Made by a program: the position numbers and the translations under genes
Notes under the pieces: generated by a model
Seen by the model: the letters and a program-made list of their open reading frames with translations, nothing else
Database searches by the model: none
Told to the model about the DNA's origin: nothing
Part shown: in pieces, positions 23,661-32,993 of the stretch
Numbering within the stretch: the first letter of the stretch is position 1
Layout of the letters: each line of letters begins with the position of its first letter
DNA from: Branchiostoma floridae
Taxonomy: Eukaryota; Chordata; Leptocardii; Amphioxiformes; Branchiostomatidae
Direction of reading: 5' to 3'
Length of the DNA: 64,000 nucleotides
Assembly: GCF_000003815.2 (NCBI RefSeq)
Contig: NC_049989.1
Coordinates: forward strand, 14,890,079 to 14,954,078

Positions 23661-24235
23661 TATCTATGCCAAATTTCAGGCCATTTTATTGTAATACCAG
23701 GGTACAGGAGCCAAAAGTGTCCTTTTTTGGTCAAAAATTGGCCAAAAGTCGCAAAAATAAGCATTTTGTTGCACTGTACACCAAAAGTGTTATTGAATTT
23801 ATATGAAGGGATTACCAAGGCACATCTGTGTCAAATTTCAGCTCATTCGGTTGCAATACCAAGGTACAGGAGCCAAAAGTGTCCTTTTTTGGTCAAAAAT
23901 TGGTCAAAAAATCGCAAAATTAAGCATTTTGTTGTACTGTACGCCAAAAGTGTTATTGAATTTATATGGGGGCATTATCAAGGCACATCTCTGTCAAATT
24001 TCAGCTCATTTGGTTGTAATACCAGGGTACAGGGGCCAAAAGTGTCCTTTTTTGGTCAAAAATTGGTCAAAAAATCGCAAAAATAAGCATTTTGTTGTAC
24101 TGTACACCAAAAGTGTTATCAAATTTATATGGGGGCATTATCAAGGCACATCTCTGTCAAATTTCAGCGCATTTGGTTGTAATACCAGGGTACAGGGGCC
24201 AAAATATACAGTTTTGGTCTAAAATTGACCAAAAA
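23640..24235. repeat. 163-bp tandem array, about 3.5 units
   Basis: CCAAAAGTGTCCTTTTTTGG and CAAATTTCAGCTCATT recur near 23711, 23873, 24036 and 24199, spaced 162-163 bp. Because 163 is not a multiple of three, the long frames across it read the repeat in a different phase each time. They are not evidence of a protein. Confidence 0.9.
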
Positions 24236-24440
24236 ATCTCAATAAAATCATTTTAGAGGCAGATATGAAAAAACTGAGAAAAAAGCATCAAGGTATTGGC
24301 CCATTCTACCCCTGTGCCAAATTTCAGGTCATTCGGTCCAGGAACGGCGGAGATGAATCACTTTGAAGATTTGACAGGAGAAAGAAGAAGAAAGAAGAAA
24401 CATTACGAATACAATATATTTCACCATACTATGTATGGCT
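24236..24440 (+). repeat. Repeat end with GAAGAAAGAAG run
   Basis: CCAAATTTCAGGTCATTCGG and AACGGCGGAG are followed by GAAAGAAGAAGAAAGAAGAAA and ACAATATATTTCACCATAC. This looks like the downstream end of a dispersed element that carried the 163-bp array. The class is unknown. Confidence 0.4.
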
Positions 24441-25072
24441 GAAATATAACTAGAAATCATTTTAGAGTTATTTAAGGTGTTTTTTACAGATGCCTCGCTA
24501 GGTCATTGACCTCGTGCATTGCCAAGCCATGATTATAAAGTTTACAACAAATTATTGCCCGTGGGCTAATTTCACGTAACATAAGAGATTCAAACAGTGT
24601 AAAAACAATATGACAAGCGTCTGCTCTAGTCTAAAGCTAGTAAAAGCTAACTCTAGATCCTGGGTTATTGGGTTCGACTCCTTTTTCGAAGACAGTGGAA
24701 GACGAAAGATCCCACCTTTTCTATTATGTGTGGGTTTTGTGATGTTAGAAGGAGAACTGTTTTCTTTTTGTCAGTGAATGTGAGGAAGTTTGGGTGGAAT
24801 TTGGTGGCCTTTTCAAACAGCTCTTTTCTTTCGTCATCGATATCACCATGTGGATTGGGCGGAATATCTTCAAGCAGATGTTGGGTCATGTCAAGAGACA
24901 AATTGATTTTAACAAATGTTGCTCCAGATGGAACTCCAAGCAGATGCTAGGCTCCGACCATATTTAACGGCATAGAGTTATGATAAACAACTACCTGTAC
25001 ATAATGGAAACGTATCACTCAATATAAAAACCATAAATACGTCTGTATGTGACCGAAGATCTTTTGTTAAGA
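24441..25072. other. Non-coding stretch, nothing firm
   Basis: A GGGTTCGACTCC string at 24669-24680 resembles a Pol III B box, but no cloverleaf or A box could be built around it. Confidence 0.35.
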
Positions 25073-25303
25073 TGCACTCTCATTGCACTTGCGTCAAGCA
25101 AGGTTCGTTCGCTGCGTTCACTGCGTCACTGTTTTGTTATTTTCTCCGATTTTTTTAGATATTGCGTAATACGTAAAAGTATGACTTAAAAGACGGCAAA
25201 ATACACCAATAGTAAGAAAATGAATTCTTTGTCTCTGAAATTCGTTGAGTATCTTTTGAACCCCGCAGTGACGCAAGCTTGACGCAAGTGCAGTGAGAGT
25301 GCC
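25073..25303. mobile_element. MITE with GCACTCTCA.TGCACTTGCG termini
   Basis: The left GCACTCTCATTGCACTTGCG and the right CGCAAGTGCAGTGAGAGTGC are inverted with one mismatch. A second inverted segment follows (GCGTCAAGC and GCTTGACGC). 231 bp, no meaningful ORF. Confidence 0.8.
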
Positions 25304-26640
25304 TTGAAAACACTTGATGCCATTGTAACAAATACAAAACATCTTGAGTGTCTAAATCCTGCTTAAGGCGAGGCCTTCCGGTCTCGAGCTTCACTACTGC
25401 ACTACTATATCTGTTCGATCGCTAATGTTCACAATTTGTATTTAGTACGTGCAATATTCATATTTTGCTCTTGTAAGATGTCTTTTAAATTTTTCCATTA
25501 TACGCTTTATTGTATTGTGTGGGCGTGTTTTCTATAGCCCAGAATGACGCTATTATTTCTTCGTGGCGAGTTACGTATTGTAACCATCGCTGCCCATTCA
25601 TCCGGCAAACACAAGCACAGTAGTGCTCCAATCTCAAACACAGCAGTGTTACCATAGGGCTTATTCACATTTGTGCGTAATTCGAATTCCGTATTGACAA
25701 TATGGCTTTAGGCATAGGTGAAAAATATGTTGTATTTCCTGTTTCCTTACCTACCCTAGAAAACCTGACGACTAGATTTTTTTGTGTGTGGGATGGGGGG
25801 GTGGGGGTGGAGGGGTGGGGGGGTGGAATCGGATTCACATCCAGCATCCACGCTGTTTAGCAACACAGTGGATATAGGTTAAAGGCGGATAAAAGTGAAC
25901 TAACGTTACATGCTATGAAGGATAAATGTATCTATTGTGCGCAACATTCAATTTTAACATTGAAAGACACTTTAGTGTCCTCATCGTTTCAATTTATTTT
26001 GTTCAACTCTGTTATAATATGTCACAGGAGAGTTTGGGGCAGCCTAAAATATTACTACAAGAAAAAAATCTCTACCAACCGACCCTATTTTTTTTCAGGA
26101 TTGAAACAAGCTAGGAAACACAACATTTTGGGTCAAGTTTGATGCCGACAGATTCGTTTTCTAGCCAACGAGTCAAAGTAAAAACAACAACAAATTCTTC
26201 CCCTGTCACATGAAGTTGCAATTTATTTAAATTCTCGGACGGATATTCCCAATTCACAAAAACTATACATTTTTTTAAATTATTAACTATTAACTTACCA
26301 CTATTGCATCAAGTGTCCTAAGTGAACATCTTTTTGTCACTGGAAATCTGTTTTTGATGCGCCTCTTTAAAAGCATTCTAAATTGGGTTTCTTTTAATTC
26401 AGTCGTAACTCTGGAATGCCTAATAGCGTCAAAGCTGATCTCCATAGGGAAATGCGTTGCAAGTCAGTGTAACCACAAGGAAAATTGCACAAGGTCGCAA
26501 AGCTGGTGCATTTTTTCCTACTGTAATTTAGCACAGTCCGCTTTACCGACCATTTATACACATTTTTAATAGTCTCCTTTGCAGGCTTCTTTAGCGGCTG
26601 TGTTCATGTGGGGGGGGGGGGGGGTTGGGCGCTGATTTGC
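25304..26640. other. Non-coding stretch with G-rich run and repeat scraps
   Basis: A G-rich tract lies at 25792-25827. A solo end of the 29796-30006 MITE (GGATATAGGTTAAAGGCGG) lies at 25868-25912. At 26305-26370 a short stretch resembles the LINE tail at 3815-3865. A poly-G run is at 26610-26623. Confidence 0.5.
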
Positions 26641-26747
26641 TATTTCAAACATGGGCTATAAGGTTCTCTAATCCCGGGAGAGGTAGTTTTGGTGTGGCTA
26701 AAGTCCTCTTTCGGCAAAACCCCTTTTCTAGCATTAGAGGACCTTAC

Positions 26748-27064
26748 GGTGGGTTCACACGTGCTTATATATTCCAGTCCGTATGAGGTCCGTATGTAGT
26801 ACTTAACCTCTACCAGGCTCCACAGGTCACGTGCACTGTAAAAAAGATATAGATTGGACGAATATAGATACATAACACGTTGGATGGCCGAAGAGTATGG
26901 TTTGCGTCCCAGCTAACTCGTCTGGCATGTTATCTGTCTATATTTGTCAAATTTCTATTATTTTTCCAGCCACCTGTGGAGCCTGGTAGAGGCTAAGACT
27001 TCCATACGGACTTCATGCGAACTTGTATATATATTATACGCAAGTGTGAACACACCTTCAGCCC
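26748..27064. mobile_element. MITE with ~85-bp inverted termini
   Basis: The left arm GGGTTCACACGTGCTTATAT ... CCTCTACCAGGCTCCACAGG (26750-26827) is matched in reverse by CCTGTGGAGCCTGGTAGAGG ... CAAGTGTGAACACACC (26972-27057). A smaller hairpin element with TAAGGTTCTCTAAT / ATTAGAGGACCTTA ends lies immediately to the left (about 26658-26746). Confidence 0.8.
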
Positions 27065-27295
27065 AATCGCAAATATATCAACGCTCCTGCCAGAAAAAAA
27101 ATAAACTCCGCCTCTTCAAACGTCTGCGAAGGAGGTTAATCATCTCCGACCCTCATATGTAAATTAGGCCGAAGCTGCGGGTATGCCGAAGTTACGGCAC
27201 CTTCCGTTACAAGTCACCACTCTCCGGGGGTCCATCCTTCTCTGTCAGCATCATTATAAGATCCCGCCCACCTTCCGAATTAAGTACTACAAGAG

Positions 27296-27441
27296 TATAT
27301 AGAGGTTGAGTCGACGAGCGACTGAGGTACTACGGAGCACAGTGAAAACCCCAGGCAAGATCGCCCTCGTGTCAGTGCTTTTGATTCGCTCATCATTTGA
27401 AAAGGACTTGTGTGGTTACGCGTCTCTGACATATCCAACAG
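27296..27441 (+). promoter_or_regulatory. Candidate TATA promoter and non-coding leader exon
   Basis: TATATA at 27296-27301 lies about 30 bases before CGAGCGACTGAGG. An apparently untranslated stretch then ends in ACAG|GTATGT, a strong donor at 27441/27442. The sequence is free of the surrounding repeat families. It could be the leader of a plus-strand gene to the right, the QRFP-like gene being the nearest one with an open 5' acceptor. That link is speculative. Confidence 0.3.
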
Positions 27442-27701
27442 GTATGTATTCTATGGAGTGATTCTCTCTTTTTTCCTTCGTAGAAATTGTACAAAAGGGT
27501 TAGCGATTCGATGTGAGAGTTATGCATGTAGCGTTTTATTTTCTTAAACTAATTTGGCAGATTGTGGCTTTGAGCCTTTACTGTAGTACCATCTTTAGGG
27601 AAGACCAGAGAAAGGTTAGTGTCGTTGTTTTGTTAACGTTAATTCCGTTCTTACAGATAGCCCCATTTAATTTTTAATTTTATACTTCACATATTGTGTA
27701 T

Positions 27702-27707
27702 GAGTGT

Positions 27708-27764
<57 letters not shown>

Positions 27765-27772
27765 TGTGCGCG
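27702..27772. repeat. (GT)n microsatellite
   Basis: A nearly pure TGTG run. A second microsatellite, (TA)n, is at 28148-28181. Confidence 0.95.
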
Positions 27773-28144
27773 CGCACTGTGTTTAGCACCAAGGACAGGT
27801 ATTGTAATGTATGTGTTGTAAGTGAGTGAGACGAGAAAAACAGTAGGTAAAACGATGGCCTTAATTCGTCTCCATACATGTTAGTGCGGCTAAAATCTTG
27901 TAATATTTTCCTTTTCAAATCACTGAGCTCCCTGGTGCCTAGAATTCCAATATTCACTTCCTATGTGAATTTCGTTCACTGCTGTCTTTTAGATATACAG
28001 CCAAACGGGATACTACCTCTAGTCACAAGCAACATAAGAACAGTCCTGTCCATTTTACATAGTTAACCCCAGGCCCTAAGCAAGCACCTTTCTTCAACAA
28101 CCATTTTAATCAGTCCCTTGAGTGGTTGTTGAATCCAAGTTTAA

Positions 28145-28182
<38 letters not shown>

Positions 28183-28653
28183 GTAAACATCGTTATAGAT
28201 AAAGGTCAAGCTTTGACGACTTCGTTTCATGTTAACAGTACATCCGTTTGTTCTAACAACGGGCTAGAAATAGATGTCGTATTTTCTTTTATTCTGCTGA
28301 TTATCATTACTTTTTACGCATTGGAATCACTACCAGATTTTTCCGAAGATGATAGTGTGGCGGAGAATGCATTTTCCGTTGCTTACTCTTACTATTTGCG
28401 GTACCAAATTGTTTCTATATCCATGGTAAGTATCCTTATGGGGAGAAGGCGCTGTTGTTTAAACATAGACTCATTACGTTGTAGTGCAAAGGCAACCAAC
28501 CGTTAAATTGTTTCCCCGACTTCTAAACAAGAAATGTCACATCAAAATGAGCCCTGTCCTAGATCGTTGGCTTGACGGGTTGGCATAATGATGCGATGTA
28601 AAAACACAACAAGGAAAATACGGCTCGCTAAATGAAGGATTTTCTTCTTTTTT

Positions 28654-29140
28654 AGGCCACAGCAAGTAAATTCTATGTATAACATTCTCTGCAAACTGCA
28701 AAAATAGTGGGATTTGGCGAAAACATGTGTAAAAAGATGGGGTAACAAAAGATGGCTAGATTTTCAAAATAAACATTTTAAGCATTGAAATGACAAAATA
28801 AGGCATCACAACCAACAATGCATTCGTTCCTGTATTCAAGAGGTGCACAAGAGCAGTACATGTAACACTAGTGTGGTACACTGGTATCACTTACAAAGTT
28901 GGCGTCTACATTCATGGCTTCCATATTGGTGGCACTTTTATAACTACTAAGTATCCAACAAGTTTCGCTTCTGTAACTACATTCATGGTAACCTCTCTAG
29001 TGTCACTTTTACAACGACAAATATTAGGCTACAACACAACCTATTTGCCTATTTTGCCTTTTTGGTATGTTGGCCATCCCCATCTTGTTGTTTTGTTCTG
29101 AAAATTAATGATGTCATCCATGATATTCATTTGCTGTGAC
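28654..29140 (+). mobile_element. MITE family 2 (AGGCCACAGC ends), copy a
   Basis: It begins AGGCCACAGCAAGTAAATTC and ends near GATGTCATCCATGATATTCA then TTGCTGTGAC, the inverted partner. Internal landmarks (GTGTGGTACACTGGTATCAC, TTCATGGCTTCCATATTGG) also occur at 36120-36185 and, inverted, at 46820-46920. Non-autonomous. Confidence 0.8.
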
Positions 29141-29795
29141 CGTAACTGAAATTTCAATACTTTCTGTACGGCAGTGGAAATTTTGTTATGATCTGAAACC
29201 AGGACAGCAAGAGCAGATGTTTATGACAAAGATAACTTTTACTTCATTGTGCTGTATCAAAATCTCTAAATTAACATTCACAAACGTACACTGATTTCTT
29301 ATATTACATGTAAGTGCAAGTCATTTGCACATGGTAATCCTATGGTGTCTGACTGCACAGAGGGGAGCATGTAAGATTGGGTCGGATTTGAAGCTGTACC
29401 ATCAAATGGGGTCTAGGGAATTTTCCCGAGCAGCCTCGTTACACCTGCTTTGCCTATTGAGTCAGTGAAGTCAAGCTTGCCTAAGCTTGATGTTTCTGAC
29501 TTAGGAAGAAAAGATGCTGCTACAGTTATCGCTATGGGCCGTTTTTCATCTTCATGATGGAAACATCAGGCCCTACGGACCTGATTTAGAAAAAAACGGT
29601 TTGGAAAGTTTAACGGAATGTTTGACAAAAACTGGAACGATCGAGTGATCGAGGGACAATGTTCTCGCAAACTCTACTAATAGGACTACAGAGAATATTC
29701 CCTGTGGTAATCATTAGTGTAGACCTCAAGCATTCTAATTGGGGGGGGGGGTATTCCGCAAAGACTGGTTAGATAGCGTGGTAAGGTGTTGTGTT
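29141..29795. other. Non-coding stretch, nothing recognised
   Basis: Contains a short poly-G run at 29740-29750 and no other supported feature. Confidence 0.4.
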
Positions 29796-30006
29796 CACGC
29801 TAATTTACCTTTATCCGCGGGGTGCCTTATATCCATTCGTTTTAAAAACGGTATTTAGGGATATCAAGTCGTCAGTTTTAAATTGCAATGTTATGAGAAT
29901 ATTACAATTTGAAACCATAGCCCATAGTCCATTGGCTAATCCCTAAATACCCCGTTTTTTTTAAACAACGGATATAGGTTACCCGCGGAGAAAGGTGAAC
30001 TAGCAT
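29796..30006. mobile_element. MITE with inverted ACCTTTATCCGCGG arms
   Basis: The left arm CTAATTTACCTTTATCCGCGG ... AACGGTATTTAGGGAT is mirrored by ATCCCTAAATACCCCGTTTT ... CCGCGGAGAAAGGTGAACTAG. It abuts the mariner-like element on its right. Confidence 0.75.
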
Positions 30007-30209
30007 TAAATCTACAAGGGTGAGTCAGAAAGTGTTTTCATAATTGACTCGGTTTTTGATCGAATGAGTTGAAATTTTAGCACAAAGGTAGACGCATATG
30101 TCGTCTTGAGATTAAAGTATCTAGATGTGTTGTTCATTATGACTGAGCTGATTTCAAGTTGATCACACCCTTGGAATCACGTCAGAAGAAGTCCAATTAA
30201 CGTACTATT

Positions 30210-30535
30210 ATATTTTCCCTAAACCAATTTTTGCTATAGTGGGATACTGGGCCTGCACATGTAATAAGCTGCATTTCTCTATAAGAATTTCCCTAAACCA
30301 ACTTTTGCTATAGTAGGAGCATTTCTCTATAAGACTTTCCCTAAGCTAATTTTTGCTATAGTAGGAGACTGAGTCTGCACATGTAATAAGCTGCATTTCT
30401 CTATAAGAATTTCCCTAAACCAATTTTTGCTATAGTAGGAGCATTTCTCTATAAGAATTTCCCTAAGCTAATTTTTGCTATAGTAGGAGACTGAGTCTGC
30501 ACATGTAATACGCTGCATTTCTCTATAAGACACAT
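30210..30535. repeat. Composite tandem repeat inside the mariner-like element
   Basis: A short unit (GCATTTCTCTATAAGAATTTCC, CTAAACCAATTTTTGCTATA, GTAGGA) alternates with a longer one that adds GACTGAGTCTGCACATGTAA, TAAGCT. The long-short pair is repeated between about 30210 and 30535. Confidence 0.85.
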
Positions 30536-31397
30536 GCTTATTTTCAACTCCGAAATACTATCAGTTTTTTTCGTTCCTGGTGTAGAGTGAGGTACAAGGG
30601 GTCGTCGGGGTCACGATATTTGCGGTGTGTTGATTAAAAGTTTCTATCGCCTATTTTCTCATTACCTGAGAGAAATAAAACTTATCACACTTCTTGATCT
30701 TTTAACAGTTAATAACTGTGTAAAATTTCGCTTCTTTTGGTTGATGGAAAAGTAGTCTTTTAAGTATCAACTCACAAATTTGTGTATAAGTCCAACTCGC
30801 TCTACATGTATATCACAACTTACTCCATCCTAGCAGCTGTAAATGAGAAACCATTGGGAGTTCAGAAATAAAAATTGGCATGCAAGCTATATAGACATTA
30901 GTTATCATACATGTGTAATTTCATTCCTCCTACGGTAATCGTCTGACCAGCCTCCAATGGTGTGATCATCTTCACTACCAAAAATTCTTTTTCTTGTTAG
31001 TCTTGTTTTGCTTCCTCACAGAAAATTTATCTTCCAGGAAGAAAAAAATTTTTTTTATATTTCTTAAGAGTTGAAACTGGCAAGACAAAAACTAGAATTT
31101 CTAGAATTTTTTTCTTGCTTTATAAGAAAAAATAAGAAGATTTTGCTTAAATGTCTAAAAAAAATTGTACTTCCTCGTTTTGCTTGAATTTTATTCTACA
31201 TTTTCTTCCTGCAAGAATATTTTTCTTCATATAAGAATTGTCCATGGGGTAAGCAAAATAAGAAAAAAGGAATTTTTGGTAGTGTTGAAATCAACTCAGT
31301 TGCTCATGAAATGATATAGACCAAATCTTAAATTTTAGTCTCAAGAGGATATACCTCTACCATTGTGCCAAATTTCAACTCAATCGATTAAAAAATG

Positions 31398-31690
31398 AGT
31401 CTGTTCTTTCTTTCTTTATTCATTAAAATCAACCTTACAGAGATTAATTCTTAGCAGAAGCACCTCTGAATGCCGTTGATCTTTACAATGTGACTCAGAG
31501 TAAATTCTTACAACGACTAGACAACATGTACAGTACGCATGCCATACACAGTACATAGACAAATAAAAACACTTAGGCACCAGTCATTGATTTGTTGTAC
31601 AGTCTGATTGTATAGTGTAGGAATGAGTTGCGCAGTCTGGAGGTCCTTGCTTTTGGGACCGAGATACTACATGAGCTTCGAAGTGACCTC
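31398..31690 (-). mobile_element. LINE 3' fragment (reverse transcriptase C-terminus), minus strand
   Basis: On the minus strand a frame reads SISVPKARTSRLRNSF then LHYTIRLYNKSMTGA and a stop. This is the last segment of many CR1/L2-like reverse transcriptases (PKxRTxRLRNSF.P.AIRLYN). About 190 bases of 3' UTR and a GAAAGAAAGAA tail follow. It is inserted in the mariner-like element. Confidence 0.65.
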
Positions 31691-31734
31691 CCTGTTATGA
31701 AACCACTCATAACTTTCTGACTCACCCTCGTAGT

Positions 31735-32190
31735 TGGAACGAGACAACTATTATCTCCTTACAGCAGCTTCTCAAGTCCACGAACTTTGAAAAACATGTA
31801 AAAGTGGGCGATAGTTAAGTATTGATTGAACATGGCCTATATGAAGACATCGCTGCAATGGTTTGCCATGGGGCCCAGATGACAGACATTTCTGAAAAAA
31901 TTAATTTTAATATTTTCTTTAGATATTGATTGAGTGGGACGATGGGTGAGAAAATTGTGACCTAAAATCCTTTTCGAGAGGATAGGAGAGAGCATAGGAG
32001 AACTTCATATTCAGGGCCGCTGGGCGTTTCAAAATCCTGTCTTCATATTAAGAGACAACCTATTAGTAAGCAATATCAGATCGTTGAAAGTGGAAATAAT
32101 CTGGATAAGGCAATCTGTATAATATTGACATCTAATGCAGAATTTTAGCACATTAACATCATTGTTTCATAGATTGAGCCGGAAAAAAGC
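31735..32190. other. Non-coding stretch, nothing recognised
   Basis: No supported feature. Confidence 0.4.
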
Positions 32191-32211
32191 GTGGATGTGC
32201 TTTTGGAAACG

Positions 32212-32253
32212 GTCAGACGTTTCGGATAGAATCCAGTATCCTTCGTCAGTGAC
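32212..32253 (-). ncRNA. Hammerhead-ribozyme-like motif, left arm
   Basis: On the minus strand: GTCA (stem I), CTGACGA (32249-32243), one A, GGATAC-TGGATT-CTATCC (stem II, five pairs plus a C/C mismatch at the loop), GAAA, C, GTC (32218-32216), TGAC (stem I, four pairs). The core residues are intact. The predicted cut lies after the C at 32216. Confidence 0.6.
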
Positions 32254-32437
32254 AGTGAAGTGATCTGGAAGAGACAGTCCTTTTATACTCCAACTATGAA
32301 TGGAGACAATTTCAGATGTCCTATAGGAAACGTTGTTAGACAATTCAGACAGAAGACAATTTGGATTCCAAAGAAAACAAAGGTAAGCCAAAATCAAGCT
32401 GAGTATAAAAGACCTGTTTCTTCCAGATCACATCTGT

Positions 32438-32479
32438 GTCACTGACGAAGGATAGTGGATTCTATCCGAAACGTCTGAC
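32438..32479 (+). ncRNA. Hammerhead-ribozyme-like motif, right arm
   Basis: GTCA (32438-32441), CTGACGA (32442-32448), A (32449), GGATAG (32450-32455) pairing perfectly with CTATCC (32462-32467), GAAA (32468-32471), C, GTC (32473-32475), TGAC (32476-32479) pairing with GTCA. This satisfies the hammerhead core CUGANGA/GAAA/UH apart from one extra A after CUGANGA. Stem III is only the ACGU palindrome, so cleavage would need two molecules, as described for Penelope-type minimal hammerheads. The predicted cut is after 32475. Confidence 0.68.
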
Positions 32480-32500
32480 CGTTTCCAAAAGCATATCCAG

Positions 32501-32993
32501 TTGCTTGAGTAACTACTTTTTGGTGTATCTTATTACCTGGATGTCTAACCTACATCGACGATGAAATAATGATTGTCAATATTATACAGATCCAGAATAT
32601 TTCCACTTTTAACGCTGTAATATTGCTTAGGTTGCCTTTAACAACGTTCACTGTTTCTATAACTTTGACTGTAGAAACTTGGAAGCAATGACTAGAAGCT
32701 CTTCTCTACCTTGCTCTTGTTGTTTCCTTGAACGAATGAGCACCAAAACGTGTAAACCACTGCCGAGATAATCTGGTCATTTTCCAATCGATCCAAAATC
32801 CGGTCCTGTAATTTTCAGGTCCGTTTTTTTTTCCTGTCCAACAAGAAAAAACGGTTTTGCATCGGTTCATCGTGGTACCCACTCCTGTACGTTACTACAT
32901 AAGAAATGTAAGGTTCTTCAAGACGTTAGATGTAGAGTGACTGATGACATCAAAGTCTTAAGTAGTTTCCTGTCGAAGACATTGAAAATATAA
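32501..32993. other. Flank between hammerhead repeat and LINE
   Basis: 32501-32566 (GTTGCTTGAGTAACTACTTT, TCTTATTACCTGGATGTC, TAACCTACATCGACG) continues the terminal repeat and reappears inverted at 38950-39010. Nothing else is recognised. Confidence 0.55.

Larger units (their letters stand above)
30015..31730. mobile_element. Decayed mariner-like element, TA-flanked
   Basis: The left end CAAGGGTGAGTCAGAAAGT and the right end ACTTTCTGACTCACCCTCG are inverted repeats, each bordered by TA (30013-30014, 31731-31732). TA target sites and a GAGGGT...CAxAAAGT terminus are characteristic of Tc1/mariner elements. At 1.7 kb the size fits an autonomous element, but no transposase frame or catalytic motif survives. 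The inside holds a composite tandem repeat (30210-30535) and an inserted LINE tail (31398-31690). Confidence 0.7.
32191..32500. mobile_element. Inverted 100-bp arms of a Penelope-type terminal repeat
   Basis: 32401-32500 (plus) and 32290-32191 (minus) are two ~100-bp copies of one sequence, facing each other across 110 bp. Both run GAGTATAAAAG, CTTCCAGATCAC, TGTCACTGACGAAGGATA, TGGATTCTATCCGAAACGTC, TGACCGTTTCCAAAAGCA. TATAAAA lies about 35 bp before the hammerhead-like core in each arm. Penelope-like retroelements carry hammerheads in their flanking repeats, sometimes in inverted arrangement. No Penelope reverse transcriptase is present here. Confidence 0.65.

Noticed and set aside
23469-24222. 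Long frames (205 and 139 codons) with repeated protein-like text
   Set aside because: They read the 163-bp tandem repeat in successive phases. The unit is not a multiple of three, so the same DNA would have to encode different peptides; no domain or splice context.
24650-24700. Possible tRNA gene from a GGTTCGACTCC box
   Set aside because: No matching A box, acceptor or anticodon stem could be drawn.
27667-27957. 96-codon minus-strand frame with a His-Thr run
   Set aside because: The run is the translated (GT)n microsatellite.
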